Assembly (NCBI RefSeq): GCF_001634365.1
Contig: NZ_CP014579.1
Location: 3,162,001 to 3,226,000, forward strand
Direction of reading: 5' to 3'
DNA from: Paraburkholderia phytofirmans OLGA172
GTDB lineage: Bacteria; Pseudomonadota; Gammaproteobacteria; Burkholderiales; Burkholderiaceae
Length of the DNA: 64,000 bases
The notes beneath the pieces were generated by a model. That model saw only the letters and a list, made by a program, of their open reading frames with translations. It ran no database searches and was not told where the DNA came from. This document shows, in pieces, positions 43,930 to 52,904 of this stretch (position 1 is the first letter of the stretch; each line of letters opens with the position of its first letter). The translations under genes were made by a program, and so were the position numbers.

Positions 43930-44934
43930 ATGATTCACGAAATCGTCGCGCAACTCGACAATGGCATCTCGGCGTTACAGACACTCCTGTACGTCGACGT
44001 GGTACAGCCGTTTTTCTACCGCTTCGGCCTGATGGGATACGACGAGGACACCTACGATGCGCTCTATTGGGTGATCATCGGCGTGCTGGAAATACTGATC
44101 ACTTATATCGCCTTGCGGCCGCTGGAAGCGCTGCGTCCCATCGAAGCGTGGTCCGATCGAAAAGCGCTGCGAGCCGATGTGATCTACACGTGGATCGCCA
44201 AGCTCGGCATCATCAATATCGCGTTCTTCTTCATGCTGCAGCCGCTGTTCGATCACTGGCAGAGCCTGATGGCGATCTACGACGTGCCGAACATCGATAT
44301 CGACGGGCTGTGGCCCGGGGTCACCGATCAACCGGTAGTGTCGTTCCTCATCTATCTGATCGTGCTCGATTTCTTCGGATACTGGTATCACCGCTGGCAG
44401 CACCGCTTCGGCGTGTGGTGGGAACTGCACGCAGTGCACCACAGCCAACAGCAGATGTCGTTGTGGGCCGACGACCGCAATCACTTTCTCGACGACATCA
44501 TTCAGGCCGCGTTCTTCGCTGCAATTTCGCTGTTCATCGGCGTGCAGCCGACGCAGTTCGTCGTGCTGGTCGCGGTCGGCAACTTCATGCAGAGCGTGCA
44601 GCACGTGAACGCGCGCTTGCTGTATGGATGGCTGCTCGAACGCGTGATCGTGAGCCCGATTTTTCATCGGCGTCATCACGCGGTCGGTTACGGCCATGAA
44701 GGCACACGCTACGGCTGTAACTTCGGCGTGCTGTTTCCGTGGTGGGACATGATGTTCAGGACCGCGTCGTGGAACCCTACCGTCGAGCCGACCGGCATTC
44801 GTGACCAGTTGCCCGTACCGCACGGCGCAGGGCGCTCCTATGGTGACGGTATGATCGCCCAGCAATGGCGCGCGTTTGGCCGCATCGCCCTGCGTCTGCG
44901 GGGACAACGCAATTACGGCGGTGTGACAGACTGA
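43930..44934 (+). CDS. Sterol desaturase/fatty acid hydroxylase superfamily protein
   Basis: 334-residue integral membrane di-iron enzyme with four or more helices. The three histidine clusters are intact: H154-R-W-Q-H158, H167-A-V-H-H171 and H246-R-R-H-H250, plus H-x-x-N-H-type residues between. These bind two irons that activate O2 to hydroxylate or desaturate a lipid. Homologues act on fatty acids, sterols, carotenoids or alkylglycerols; the natural substrate is not deducible. The deleted beta-propeller gene immediately upstream may once have been in the same operon. Confidence 0.85.
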   Translation: MIHEIVAQLDNGISALQTLLYVDVVQPFFYRFGLMGYDEDTYDALYWVIIGVLEILITYIALRPLEALRPIEAWSDRKALRADVIYTWIAKLGIINIAFFFMLQPLFDHWQSLMAIYDVPNIDIDGLWPGVTDQPVVSFLIYLIVLDFFGYWYHRWQHRFGVWWELHAVHHSQQQMSLWADDRNHFLDDIIQAAFFAAISLFIGVQPTQFVVLVAVGNFMQSVQHVNARLLYGWLLERVIVSPIFHRRHHAVGYGHEGTRYGCNFGVLFPWWDMMFRTASWNPTVEPTGIRDQLPVPHGAGRSYGDGMIAQQWRAFGRIALRLRGQRNYGGVTD

Positions 44935-45065
44935 TCTGCCATCGCCATGGGGCGGGTGCGGCTCTCACCGCTACCCGCTCGTCAAGTCGCAGACAGCGAC
45001 TGAAGCCCCGGCTGCCACCTCGAAAGCCGTCCAGCGAAAACGAGCGATTAGCGATGGCGGCGGCC

Positions 45066-45911
45066 TCATCCCAATCCCACTGCGCGCGCGATCAGCAACA
45101 CCCCTCCGCCGGCGATACCGGCCCCAATCACCCGCGCTGCCCGTTCACCACGTGGGGCAAGACGTTCGACGGTGATAGCCGCCGTCACTACAGCCATCAC
45201 ACGCAAATCCATGGCGCCGACGACGAGAAGGACCATGGTCGGGCCGGCACAGCAATAGCTGCAGTGGGCGCCGAGGCGCAGGCCGTGCCGCCATGCCGTG
45301 GCAGCGTCGGCGGGCAACCCTGGCAACATGAGGCAACGCCCCGGCGCCTCGCGGCAGCAGGCAAGGTGCCGTGCCTTCCATTCCGTGAACTGCAGCGCCC
45401 CGGCCATCAACACAATGACACCTGCGGCGAGCGGAACGGCGCGCGCCAGCGCCGGCAGCGCCATCTCGAGCGCCGCCAGCGCAACGCCCAGCGGAAATAC
45501 GGCCATGCCGAACGCGGTCCACACTAGGAAGTACCCCACGCCCACTAGCACCGTCAGCCCGCCAAGGCGCGTCTCGCCAGTCCCGCCGACGGCCACGCGA
45601 TAGCGCCACAGCATGGGAACCAGAGATGGCAGCATCATCGCGACCATCATCACGATCCACATGCCGAGGAACGACGCCGCGAGGCCGGGCCACGTCTGTC
45701 CGCACATCCGCATCCATGCCGTCGACATCGTCCAGCCGCCGGGCATCGGCATCTCGCCCATCGCCGACATGGACGCGGCGCTAACGATCGTCACCGCCGC
45801 GCTGACGGCGAAGAGCAGCGCCGAGACGCCGAGGAACGCCCGCTGCGAAACCGGCATGTCGATCGGACGTCCCGGCATTTCCCGTCCCCCGGTTGCTCTA
45901 ACGTGTTCCAT
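45066..45911 (-). CDS. DUF2182 integral membrane protein
   Basis: 281 residues, six or seven helices. DUF2182 features are visible: W-I-V-M-M-V-A-M-M-L-P-S, W-T-A-F-G, L-Q-F-T-E-W-K and H-C-S-Y-C-C-A-G-P. The family is annotated as putative metal-binding because of the conserved Met/Cys/His residues in membrane segments; no activity is established. ATG at 45911 lies nine bases after the DUF899 stop, with AGGTG upstream, so the two are one operon. Confidence 0.82.
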   Translation of the reverse strand: MEHVRATGGREMPGRPIDMPVSQRAFLGVSALLFAVSAAVTIVSAASMSAMGEMPMPGGWTMSTAWMRMCGQTWPGLAASFLGMWIVMMVAMMLPSLVPMLWRYRVAVGGTGETRLGGLTVLVGVGYFLVWTAFGMAVFPLGVALAALEMALPALARAVPLAAGVIVLMAGALQFTEWKARHLACCREAPGRCLMLPGLPADAATAWRHGLRLGAHCSYCCAGPTMVLLVVGAMDLRVMAVVTAAITVERLAPRGERAARVIGAGIAGGGVLLIARAVGLG

Positions 45912-45919
45912 CACCTGGC

Positions 45920-46687
45920 TCAGCGCGTCTCGTACTCGTCGTGACGCTTCCACCAGACGCCCGTCTCGTTGCGGCCCTTCGGGGCGCGGTCGAGCCATTG
46001 ATACATGCCCCAGATGCCGTCCACCCCACGCGCATAGGTGGAATACGTGTGATAGACAACGCCGTCCTCGAGTACGAACGCGCTCAAGCCCGGTCTATCT
46101 CGCGTGTACGTCGCCGGGTCGGTTCCGCAGGTGGCCGCGAACTGCGCGACCGGCTCCGGAACCTGGGCTTCGTCCATCGCGTGTCCGCCACGCTCGTAGT
46201 TGTATTCGATGCTCCCTTCACGCTGCTGCGCCTCGGTAAACGCGATGTTGAAGTCGAAGTTGAAGTCGCTTCCGTACGAGGACGCCCAGGGGAACGTCCA
46301 CCCCATCCGGCGCTGGTACGTCTGCAGCTTCTCGAACGGCGCCCGCGACACCGCCGTCAGCGTGACGTCATGATTCGCCAGATGAACTACGGTGCCGTCG
46401 AACCCATCCGCAATCGACGAGCACGACGGGCACCCCGCCTTGTAGTCGGGCCCGAACATGAAGTGGTACACGAGGAGTTGCGAGCGTCCTTTGAAGAGGT
46501 CGGCCAGCGAGGCACTTCCCGCATCGGTTTCGAATCGGTACGTCTTATCGATTCGCACCCAGGGCAGTGCCTGCCGCTGCTGCGCCACCGCGTCGCTCTG
46601 CTGCGTGAGCGCCTTCTCCGTCTTGAGCAGTTCGAGCCGCGCCGCCAGCCACTCTTCACGTGTCGCGGTCGTATGTGTCGTGGTCAT
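45920..46687 (-). CDS. DUF899 family thioredoxin-like protein
   Basis: 255 residues. Conserved DUF899 features: E-W-L-A-A-R-x-x-L-L near the N terminus, Y-H-F-M-F-G-P-D-Y, then G-C-P-S-C-S-S with a thioredoxin-like C-x-x-C, D-F-N-x-D-F, and a C-terminal W-x-x-R-H-D-E-Y. An ideal AAGGAGG precedes the ATG at 46687. Cytoplasmic; enzymatic role unknown. Divergent from a transcription regulator and operonic with DUF2182. Confidence 0.88.
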   Translation of the reverse strand: MTTTHTTATREEWLAARLELLKTEKALTQQSDAVAQQRQALPWVRIDKTYRFETDAGSASLADLFKGRSQLLVYHFMFGPDYKAGCPSCSSIADGFDGTVVHLANHDVTLTAVSRAPFEKLQTYQRRMGWTFPWASSYGSDFNFDFNIAFTEAQQREGSIEYNYERGGHAMDEAQVPEPVAQFAATCGTDPATYTRDRPGLSAFVLEDGVVYHTYSTYARGVDGIWGMYQWLDRAPKGRNETGVWWKRHDEYETR

Positions 46688-46817
46688 GCTTGCCTCCTTG
46701 GGCGTCCTTCGTCGTTCGTTCAGTTGTCGATACGACGTACTGGTTGGTGGTCGTGCTAGATTAGTCACAGGCACCCGAACGGTGGGAGTGACAAGTGTGG
46801 CGGGATTCGAATAGACC

Positions 46818-48038
46818 ATGGACTCGCTTGTAACGGCCGCGGCACGGGCGCTGGCGGCGGGTGATCCGCTCGGCGCACTGAACCGGGTCGCCTTGCGCGA
46901 CGACGCGCCCGCCCTCGCGCTGCGAGGCATTGCGATGGCGCAGCTCGGCGATCTCGTTCGAGCGAAAGCGCTCGTGCGAAGTGCGGCGCGCGCCTTCGGT
47001 CCTAAGGAGCCGGTGGCCCGCGCGAGATGTGTGGTCGCCGAAGCCGAAATCGCGCTCGCCTCGCGCGATCTGGGCTGGCCCGCAAAGGCGCTCGACGCCG
47101 CGCGGGCGACGCTCGAAGCCCACGGTGACCGGCTGAACGCCGCGCATGCGCGGTATCTCGCAGTGCGGCGCCTGCTATTGATCGGGCGCCTCGACGAAGC
47201 CGAGCGCCTGCTCGCCCAACTCGATCCCGCGCCCTTTCCACCCGCGCCGCGAGCCGCCCACGAGCTGGTCGTCGCGGGGATCGCGATGCGCCGCCTCCAG
47301 ACGAAGATAGCGCGCGCTGCGCTCGCGAGGGCCGAGCGCGCCGCGCGCCATGCAGGTATCCCGTCGCTGATCGCAGAGGTCGAAAGCGCACTCCTTCTGC
47401 TGAACACGCCAGCGGCGCGCTTGCTCGCGCATGGCGAGGAGCGGCCCCTCCTGCTCGAGGAGGTCGAGGCGTTACTGGCGTCGAAGGCGCTCGTTGTGGA
47501 CGCTTGCCGTTATGTCGTACGTGAAGCAAACATCGTGGTTCCACTCGCCAGGCGCCCGGTGTTGTTCACGCTCGCACGCGCACTAGCCGAAGCGTGGCCC
47601 GAAGATGTGTCGAGGGACGCACTCATCGCGCGAGCATTCCGGACGAAGCACGCCGATGAATCGCATCGCGCGCGGCTGCGCGTCGAAGTCGGGCGGCTTC
47701 GCGCGTTGCTTGGGACGCTGGCAGGCGTGAGCGCGACGAAGCGGGGCTTTGCGCTGGTGCCGCATGGCGCGCACGAGGTCGTCGTGCTCGCGCGGCCGGT
47801 CGAAGAGCCGCATGCAACGGTGCTCGCCTTCCTCGCCGACGGCGAGTCGTGGTCGAGCTCGGCGCTCGCGATTGCGCTGGACGCCAGCCAGCGCACCATG
47901 CAGCGGGCACTCGACTCGCTAGCCGCAGCCGGCAAGGTGCAATCGTTCGGCCGCGGACGGGCGCGACGCTGGATGACGCCGCCCATGCCCGGATTCACGA
48001 CGACTTTGTTACTCCCCGCCCCCCTACCGAGTGATTAG
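46818..48038 (+). CDS. Winged-helix transcriptional regulator, TPR-like N-terminus
   Basis: 406 residues. Residues 1-220 are Ala/Leu/Arg-rich helical repeats resembling TPR units. Residues ~270-330 look like an OmpR/SARP-type winged helix (R-A-R-L-R-V-E-V-G-R-L-R-x-L-L, then K-R-G-F-A-L). The last 80 residues contain a second helix-turn-helix (S-S-A-L-A-I-A-L-D-A-S-Q-R-T-M-Q-R-A-L). The 130-bp divergent promoter with the DUF899-DUF2182 operon suggests it regulates that operon and the beta-propeller gene that overlaps its stop. Confidence 0.75.
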   Translation: MDSLVTAAARALAAGDPLGALNRVALRDDAPALALRGIAMAQLGDLVRAKALVRSAARAFGPKEPVARARCVVAEAEIALASRDLGWPAKALDAARATLEAHGDRLNAAHARYLAVRRLLLIGRLDEAERLLAQLDPAPFPPAPRAAHELVVAGIAMRRLQTKIARAALARAERAARHAGIPSLIAEVESALLLLNTPAARLLAHGEERPLLLEEVEALLASKALVVDACRYVVREANIVVPLARRPVLFTLARALAEAWPEDVSRDALIARAFRTKHADESHRARLRVEVGRLRALLGTLAGVSATKRGFALVPHGAHEVVVLARPVEEPHATVLAFLADGESWSSSALAIALDASQRTMQRALDSLAAAGKVQSFGRGRARRWMTPPMPGFTTTLLLPAPLPSD

Positions 48039-48039
48039 G

Positions 48040-48717
48040 ATGGAAACCATGAATCGATCAGCCGCCAAAATCGTGCGTGAATATGGACCCTTTCCGGGCG
48101 TCGACAACGTGGGTGGAGTCACGTATGACGGTCAGCGCGTCTGGATTGCTACCGGAGACAAGCTGACAGCCTTCGATCCGGCAAGCGGAGAAACGGTGCG
48201 CTCGATCGACGTCGTCGCGCGAGCAGGAACGGCCTTTGACGGCCAGCATCTGTTTCAGATCGCCGATGATCGCATCCAGAAGATCGATCCGGATACCGGC
48301 CGTGTGCTGGGTACGATTCCGGCGCCCGGCGGTGGGGGTAACTCGGGGCTTGCGTGGGCCGAAGGGACGCTCTGGGTGGGGCGCTATAGCGACCGGAAGA
48401 TTCATCAGGTCGATCCCGAAACAGGGGCGATTCTTCGCACCATCGAGTCCAACCGCTTCGTCACCGGCGTCACCTGGAGCAACGGAGAACTCTGGCACGG
48501 CACCTGGGAAGATGACGCGAGCGAGTTGCGGCGAGTCGATCCTGGTACGGGAGAAGTGCTGGAAAGCCTCGAAATGCCGCCCGGCTTAGTCGTATCAGGG
48601 CTGGAAGCCGATGGCGGCGATCAGTTCTTCTGCGGCGGCGGAAACAGCGGGAAGGTGCGAGCCGTCCGCCGGCCCGAGCGAGGCGCCGAGCTTCCCGTCG
48701 AGTCTGCGAGCGAATAA
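48040..48717 (+). CDS. NHL/Vgb-like beta-propeller protein
   Basis: 225 residues with at least four repeated blades of about 42 residues, each with V/L-W-I/V and D-P-x-T/S-G (for example W-I-A-T-G-D-K-L...F-D-P-A-S-G, I-D-P-D-T-G-R-V-L-G-T-I, V-D-P-E-T-G-A-I-L-R-T-I). This is the pattern of glutaminyl-cyclase/virginiamycin-lyase-like propellers. No signal peptide. ATG at 48040 or 48049; the first overlaps the regulator's end less and is in frame. Probably co-transcribed with the regulator. Function unknown. Confidence 0.75.
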   Translation: METMNRSAAKIVREYGPFPGVDNVGGVTYDGQRVWIATGDKLTAFDPASGETVRSIDVVARAGTAFDGQHLFQIADDRIQKIDPDTGRVLGTIPAPGGGGNSGLAWAEGTLWVGRYSDRKIHQVDPETGAILRTIESNRFVTGVTWSNGELWHGTWEDDASELRRVDPGTGEVLESLEMPPGLVVSGLEADGGDQFFCGGGNSGKVRAVRRPERGAELPVESASE

Positions 48718-48747
48718 GCGAGGCGGGTGGGGACACGCTTGCTGTTT

Positions 48748-48846
48748 ATGACCAACAGGAGAATTGCGAAGGAGAGCGAACTGGCGATGCTGATCGACAA
48801 CCCGACTAAGCAACGCTTGAGGGACTTCTTGAAGCATGTGACGTAG
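48748..48846 (+). CDS. Short unassigned frame, possible gene fragment
   Basis: 32 codons, M-T-N-R-R-I-A-K-E-S-E-L ending F-L-K-H-V-T, in the 205-bp gap before the DadA-like gene. Charged, helix-like composition suggests the end of a former gene, but I recognise no family. Confidence 0.2.
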   Translation: MTNRRIAKESELAMLIDNPTKQRLRDFLKHVT

Positions 48847-48922
48847 GGAGGCATGCGGGCGTCAGCTTGCCAACCCGTCGTCGTTACGTGAAGATGTCGC
48901 GTAACCGGCAACAGGTGAGTTG

Positions 48923-50164
48923 ATGACAACAATGAAATTCGATGCCGTCGTGCTCGGCGCGGGCATTGTCGGCGTAAGCGTGGCGGTGCATCTTCAGAAA
49001 CGTGGCCGTCAGGTCGCACTGGTCGACCGCAAGCAGCCTGGCAACGAAACTTCGTTCGGTAACGCCGGGCTGATCCAGCGCGAAGGTGTGTATCCCTATG
49101 CGTTTCCACGTGACCTCGGCACCTTGCTTCGGTACGCGCGCAACCAGTCGCCGGACGTTCGCTACCATGCCGATGCCATCCTCAAGACGGCCCCCTTCCT
49201 GTGGCAATACTGGCGCAATTCTCACCCGGCAAGGCACGCCGCCATCGCCAGGTCGTACTCGACTCTGATCGAGCATTGCGTGGACGAGCACCGCGCGCTG
49301 GCGGCCGAGGCCGGCGCGAGCGCGTTATTGCGCCCAACCGGCTGGATAAAGGTGTTTCGCACCGAAGAAGTACGGGACGCGGAAATCCAGCACGCTGAAC
49401 AGTGGCATCGGGAATATGGCGTCGAATTCGAATCGCTGGATGCAGCCCACCTGCAACAGAAAGAACCCGATCTCGACAAGGCCTTGTTAGGCGGCTTGCG
49501 CTATACGGCATCCTATTCCGTGAACGATCCCAACGCGCTTGTCACCGCCTACGCGAAGTATTTCGAAGCGCTGGGTGGACGGTTCTTCATCGGCGATGCG
49601 GACTCGTTTCGTGAGGGTTGGGCGGTCGACACACAAGCCGGAACGATCAGCGCTCCATCGGCGGTCGTCGCATTGGGGCCGTGGTCGGATCGCGTGAGTA
49701 CGCGACTCGGCTACCGCTTGCCGCTCGCCGTCAAACGCGGGTACCACATGCACTATGCGCCGCAGGCCGCCGCCTGTCTGAATCATCCGGTTCTGGACGT
49801 CGAGAACGGCTACCTGCTGGCGCCCATGGCAAAGGGCATCCGCCTGACCACGGGGGCGGAAATCGCGCACTGCGATGCGCCCAGGACGCCCACGCAACTC
49901 GCCGCGGTCGAGCCGATTGCGCGCACGCTGTTTCCATTGGGCGAGCGTCTCGACAACGAAGCCTGGATGGGACGGCGTCCCTGCACCTCCGACATGATGC
50001 CGATCATCGGACCCGCGCGAAATCACAAAGACTTGTGGTTCGCGTTCGGCCATGCACACCACGGGCTGACGTTAGGCCCCGTCACGGGCCGGCTGATCGC
50101 CGAGATGATGACCGGCGAGGAAACGCTCGTGGACACGCGGCCGTTCAGGGTGGAGCGGTTCTAG
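48923..50164 (+). CDS. FAD-dependent amino acid oxidoreductase, DadA-like
   Basis: 413 residues. N-terminal FAD Rossmann motif G-A-G-I-V-G-V (about residues 12-18), then the DAO signature with N-E-T-S-F-G-N-A-G-L-I. A central P-L-A-V-K-R-G-Y-H segment and C-terminal W-M-G-x-R-P-C-T-S-D and G-H-A-H-H-G-L-T close the fold. This is the architecture of D-amino acid dehydrogenases and related deaminating flavoproteins. AGGTGA precedes the ATG at 48923. The 3' end overlaps the convergent universal stress gene by 20 bp. Confidence 0.87.
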   Translation: MTTMKFDAVVLGAGIVGVSVAVHLQKRGRQVALVDRKQPGNETSFGNAGLIQREGVYPYAFPRDLGTLLRYARNQSPDVRYHADAILKTAPFLWQYWRNSHPARHAAIARSYSTLIEHCVDEHRALAAEAGASALLRPTGWIKVFRTEEVRDAEIQHAEQWHREYGVEFESLDAAHLQQKEPDLDKALLGGLRYTASYSVNDPNALVTAYAKYFEALGGRFFIGDADSFREGWAVDTQAGTISAPSAVVALGPWSDRVSTRLGYRLPLAVKRGYHMHYAPQAAACLNHPVLDVENGYLLAPMAKGIRLTTGAEIAHCDAPRTPTQLAAVEPIARTLFPLGERLDNEAWMGRRPCTSDMMPIIGPARNHKDLWFAFGHAHHGLTLGPVTGRLIAEMMTGEETLVDTRPFRVERF

Positions 50165-50618
50165 AACCCGCTGGCGTCGACTGCCGGACGACGAGGATCG
50201 GGATCTGACTGTGCGTCAGAACCTTCTGGGTCTCGCTGCCGAGCAAAAACGCCCGCATGCCGCTTCGACCGTGGGACGCCATAACAATGAGATCACAGTC
50301 CTGTTGTGCCGCAACGCTGATAATCGCTTCATAAGGATGGGCGCGATTCACGGCAACCGTATTGCACTCGACACCGGCTTGCGCAGCGGCCCTTTTGATA
50401 ACCGCGAGGTAGTCATCCGCACGCTTTCGCGCGGCCTCGATGATTCGGTCCTCGTTGTCCGCGATCATCTCCGTGCCATAGGCGAGGATATGAAACTCCG
50501 GGATGACATGGAGTCCCGTGACTTTGGCTCCGTTCTCCACGGCGAGCGTTACCGTCATCTGAATGGCGGCCTCAGAAAGCGCCGAGCCGTCGGTCGGCAC
50601 CAGCAGATGCTTGAACAT
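50145..50618 (-). CDS. Universal stress protein (UspA family)
   Basis: 157 residues, one Usp domain. H-L-L-V-P-T-D-G-S opens the fold and the ATP-binding loop is present as A-S-H-G-R-S-G-M-R-A-F-L-L-G-S-E-T-Q-K-V, matching G-2x-G-9x-G-S/T. So it is likely of the ATP-binding type. ATG at 50618 has GGGAG upstream. Its tail overlaps the DadA-like gene. Confidence 0.92.
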   Translation of the reverse strand: MFKHLLVPTDGSALSEAAIQMTVTLAVENGAKVTGLHVIPEFHILAYGTEMIADNEDRIIEAARKRADDYLAVIKRAAAQAGVECNTVAVNRAHPYEAIISVAAQQDCDLIVMASHGRSGMRAFLLGSETQKVLTHSQIPILVVRQSTPAGSRTAPP

Positions 50619-51051
50619 ACCTGTCTCCCCCGCGACTCGGCCGGTTCGCGCTGAAATCCTGCCCGGCGCCTCTCTCACCTGACCCGGGTGAACCTGAACC
50701 AGAGGCGGCCTCTTTGAGTATAGTCACCCCGACGCAGTGCCGGGAACCACAACTTGTCATCACAAGAGCGGATTCACCCTACCTCCGGCCTACAGCGATA
50801 GTCTTTTTTGTTCTACCCTATATGGGCGACCTGCAGCGCGTCCCGATCTCTTTCCCGCATCACGACTATTGGGGAGAGCCTCTGAATCCGCTGCGCGCCC
50901 GCAGATGGCCCGCCAGCGCGAAACGGTGCAACCAGCCGGCGGGTGATCTCAAGTCAGACCAATCGCCTGACTAAACACCCAGACAGCCCCGGGGACGGCA
51001 CTCCGCCCGCGGCACTGGTATCCAGGTGCACCCGCCCTATGGAGACTGATG
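50619..51051. other. 433-bp intergenic region, no gene found
   Basis: Holds the leftward promoter of the stress protein and the rightward promoter of the peroxiredoxin. I see no convincing coding frame, repeat or terminator; an ATAG/CTAT pair at 50798 and 50818 is too weak to call an OxyR site. Confidence 0.5.
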
Positions 51052-51708
51052 ATGTCGATTCGACTAGGAGAAGACGCTCCCGATTTCACCGCCGAAACCA
51101 CCGAAGGAACGATCCGTTTTCACGAGTGGATCGGCGACCACTGGGTGGTCCTGTTTTCGCATCCGAAGGATTTCACCCCCGTTTGCACCACGGAACTCGG
51201 ATACCTGGCGGGCCTCAAGCCAGAATTCGATAAGCGCAACACAAAAATTATCGGGCTCAGCATCGATCCCGTCAGCGACCACAAGGAGTGGGTCAAGGAT
51301 ATCGCGGAGACGCAGGGCCACGAGGTCGGCTACCCGCTGATCGGCGACGAGGACCTGACGGTCGCGAAGCTCTATGACATGATTCATCCCGAGGCGAGCG
51401 GCAGCGGCCCACGCACCGCGGCAGACAACGCGACCGTACGCTCGGTATTTCTCATCGGGCCGGACAAGAAGGTCAAAGCCACGCTCGTCTATCCGATGAG
51501 TGCAGGCCGCAATTTCGACGAAGTGCTGCGGCTGCTCGATGCGCTGCAGCTCAACGCGAAGCACACGGTGGCCACGCCGGTGAACTGGAAACCAGGTGAA
51601 GACGTGATCATTCCAACATCCGTTTCCAACGATGCCGCGATGCAAAAATATCCGCAGGGTTTCAAAACCGTGAAGCCTTACCTGCGGTACGTTGCGCAAC
51701 CGAAGTAA
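51052..51708 (+). CDS. 1-Cys peroxiredoxin (Prx6/LsfA type)
   Basis: 218 residues. The peroxidatic Cys45 lies in F-T-P-V-C-T-T-E, and the Prx6-type C-terminal dimer extension (P-V-N-W-K-P-G-E-D-V-I-I, ending Y-L-R-Y-V) is complete. Reduces H2O2 and alkyl hydroperoxides in the cytoplasm. The second ATG (51052) is better spaced from GGAG than the first at 51049. Followed after 33 bp by an ETHE1-rhodanese fusion, suggesting a joint role in peroxide and sulfur stress. Confidence 0.93.
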   Translation: MSIRLGEDAPDFTAETTEGTIRFHEWIGDHWVVLFSHPKDFTPVCTTELGYLAGLKPEFDKRNTKIIGLSIDPVSDHKEWVKDIAETQGHEVGYPLIGDEDLTVAKLYDMIHPEASGSGPRTAADNATVRSVFLIGPDKKVKATLVYPMSAGRNFDEVLRLLDALQLNAKHTVATPVNWKPGEDVIIPTSVSNDAAMQKYPQGFKTVKPYLRYVAQPK

Positions 51709-51741
51709 AGCGCTTGCAAAAGCGGCCCGCGGAGCGAAATC

Positions 51742-52815
51742 GTGTTGACCTTCAGGCAGCTATTCGATCAGCAATCGTCAACCTACACGTATCTTCTCGC
51801 CGATAGCACAACGCGAGAGGCTGTGCTGATCGACCCGGTATTTGAACAGGTGCGCCGGGATGCTGCCCTGATCGAAGAACTTGGATTTCACCTGCTTTAC
51901 ACGATCGACACCCACGTCCACGCCGATCACGTGACCGGCGCATGGATGCTGAATCGCCGCACAGGCAGCCGGATTGCGATATCGGCTGCGAGCGGCGCCG
52001 AAGGCGCGGACCGCTATCTGAGCCATGGAGACAAGGTCGAGTTCGGCGCGAGGTACCTGGTAGTACGTGCGACACCGGGCCATACCGATGGATGCATCAC
52101 GCTCGTACTCGACAACGAGACCATGGCGTTTACCGGCGATTGCCTGTTGATCAGGGGTACGGGCCGCACGGACTTCCAGCGCGGTGACGCGCACGCCATG
52201 TTTCGGGCGGTCCACAACCACATTTTTACGCTGCCCGCCGCGTGCCTGCTTTATCCGGCCCACGACTATCGCGGCTTGACGGTCACGAGCGTGGGCGAGG
52301 AGCGGCGCTTCAATCCACGCCTTGGCGGTGAACTGTGTGAAGACGATTTCGCCGGATACATGAAGAACCTGCACCTGCCGCATCCAAAGCAGATCGACGT
52401 AGCGGTGCCCGCGAACCTGAAATGCGGCCTGGCGGCGAGCTACCCCGCGCAGATGACGGAGCCCGATTGGGCGCCACTGACATGCAGCTTTGCGGGCATC
52501 TGGGAAATCAATGCCCAGTGGCTCGAGGAAAATCTGCGTGCCGTCGAGATCGTCGACGTGCGCGAGCCCGACGAGTTCGACGGACCGCTGGGGCGTATCC
52601 CCTCAGCCACGCTCATTTCATTGGGTGAGCTGGCCGGGCGCGCCGCCGAGCTCACGAAGGAACGCCCGATCGTGACGGTCTGCCGGGCCGGCGGACGGTC
52701 GGCACAAGCCACGATCATGCTGCGACAGGCCGGATTCGAGCGGGTTGCCAACCTTGCCGGCGGCATGCTTCGCTGGCGTGCAGAAGGCCGCGTCGTCGAA
52801 AACGCCAGCATGTAA
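51742..52815 (+). CDS. Persulfide dioxygenase-rhodanese fusion (ETHE1/Blh-like)
   Basis: 357 residues. Residues 1-235 are an ETHE1-like metallo-beta-lactamase domain with the full H58-V-H-A-D-H63 motif, G-H-T-D-G and T-G-D-C-L. ETHE1 enzymes oxidise glutathione persulfide to sulfite with mononuclear Fe and O2. Residues ~255-350 are a rhodanese domain with the active Cys314 in V-C-R-A-G-G-R-S, able to transfer sulfur to or from glutathione. Start is GTG at 51742 with GGAG upstream. Probably co-transcribed with the peroxiredoxin. Confidence 0.9.
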   Translation: MLTFRQLFDQQSSTYTYLLADSTTREAVLIDPVFEQVRRDAALIEELGFHLLYTIDTHVHADHVTGAWMLNRRTGSRIAISAASGAEGADRYLSHGDKVEFGARYLVVRATPGHTDGCITLVLDNETMAFTGDCLLIRGTGRTDFQRGDAHAMFRAVHNHIFTLPAACLLYPAHDYRGLTVTSVGEERRFNPRLGGELCEDDFAGYMKNLHLPHPKQIDVAVPANLKCGLAASYPAQMTEPDWAPLTCSFAGIWEINAQWLEENLRAVEIVDVREPDEFDGPLGRIPSATLISLGELAGRAAELTKERPIVTVCRAGGRSAQATIMLRQAGFERVANLAGGMLRWRAEGRVVENASM

Positions 52816-52904
52816 CGGTTGATCCTGATCCAGAACCGTCGCGCCGGGGCTCGCCGATCGCATGTCGACGAATGCCGGCGGCGAGCGGGATAGAAAACGT
52901 CAGC

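Noticed and set aside
50798..50821. ATAG...CTAT pair upstream of the peroxiredoxin as an OxyR site
   Set aside because: Only one incomplete half-motif with wrong spacing; not enough to call.
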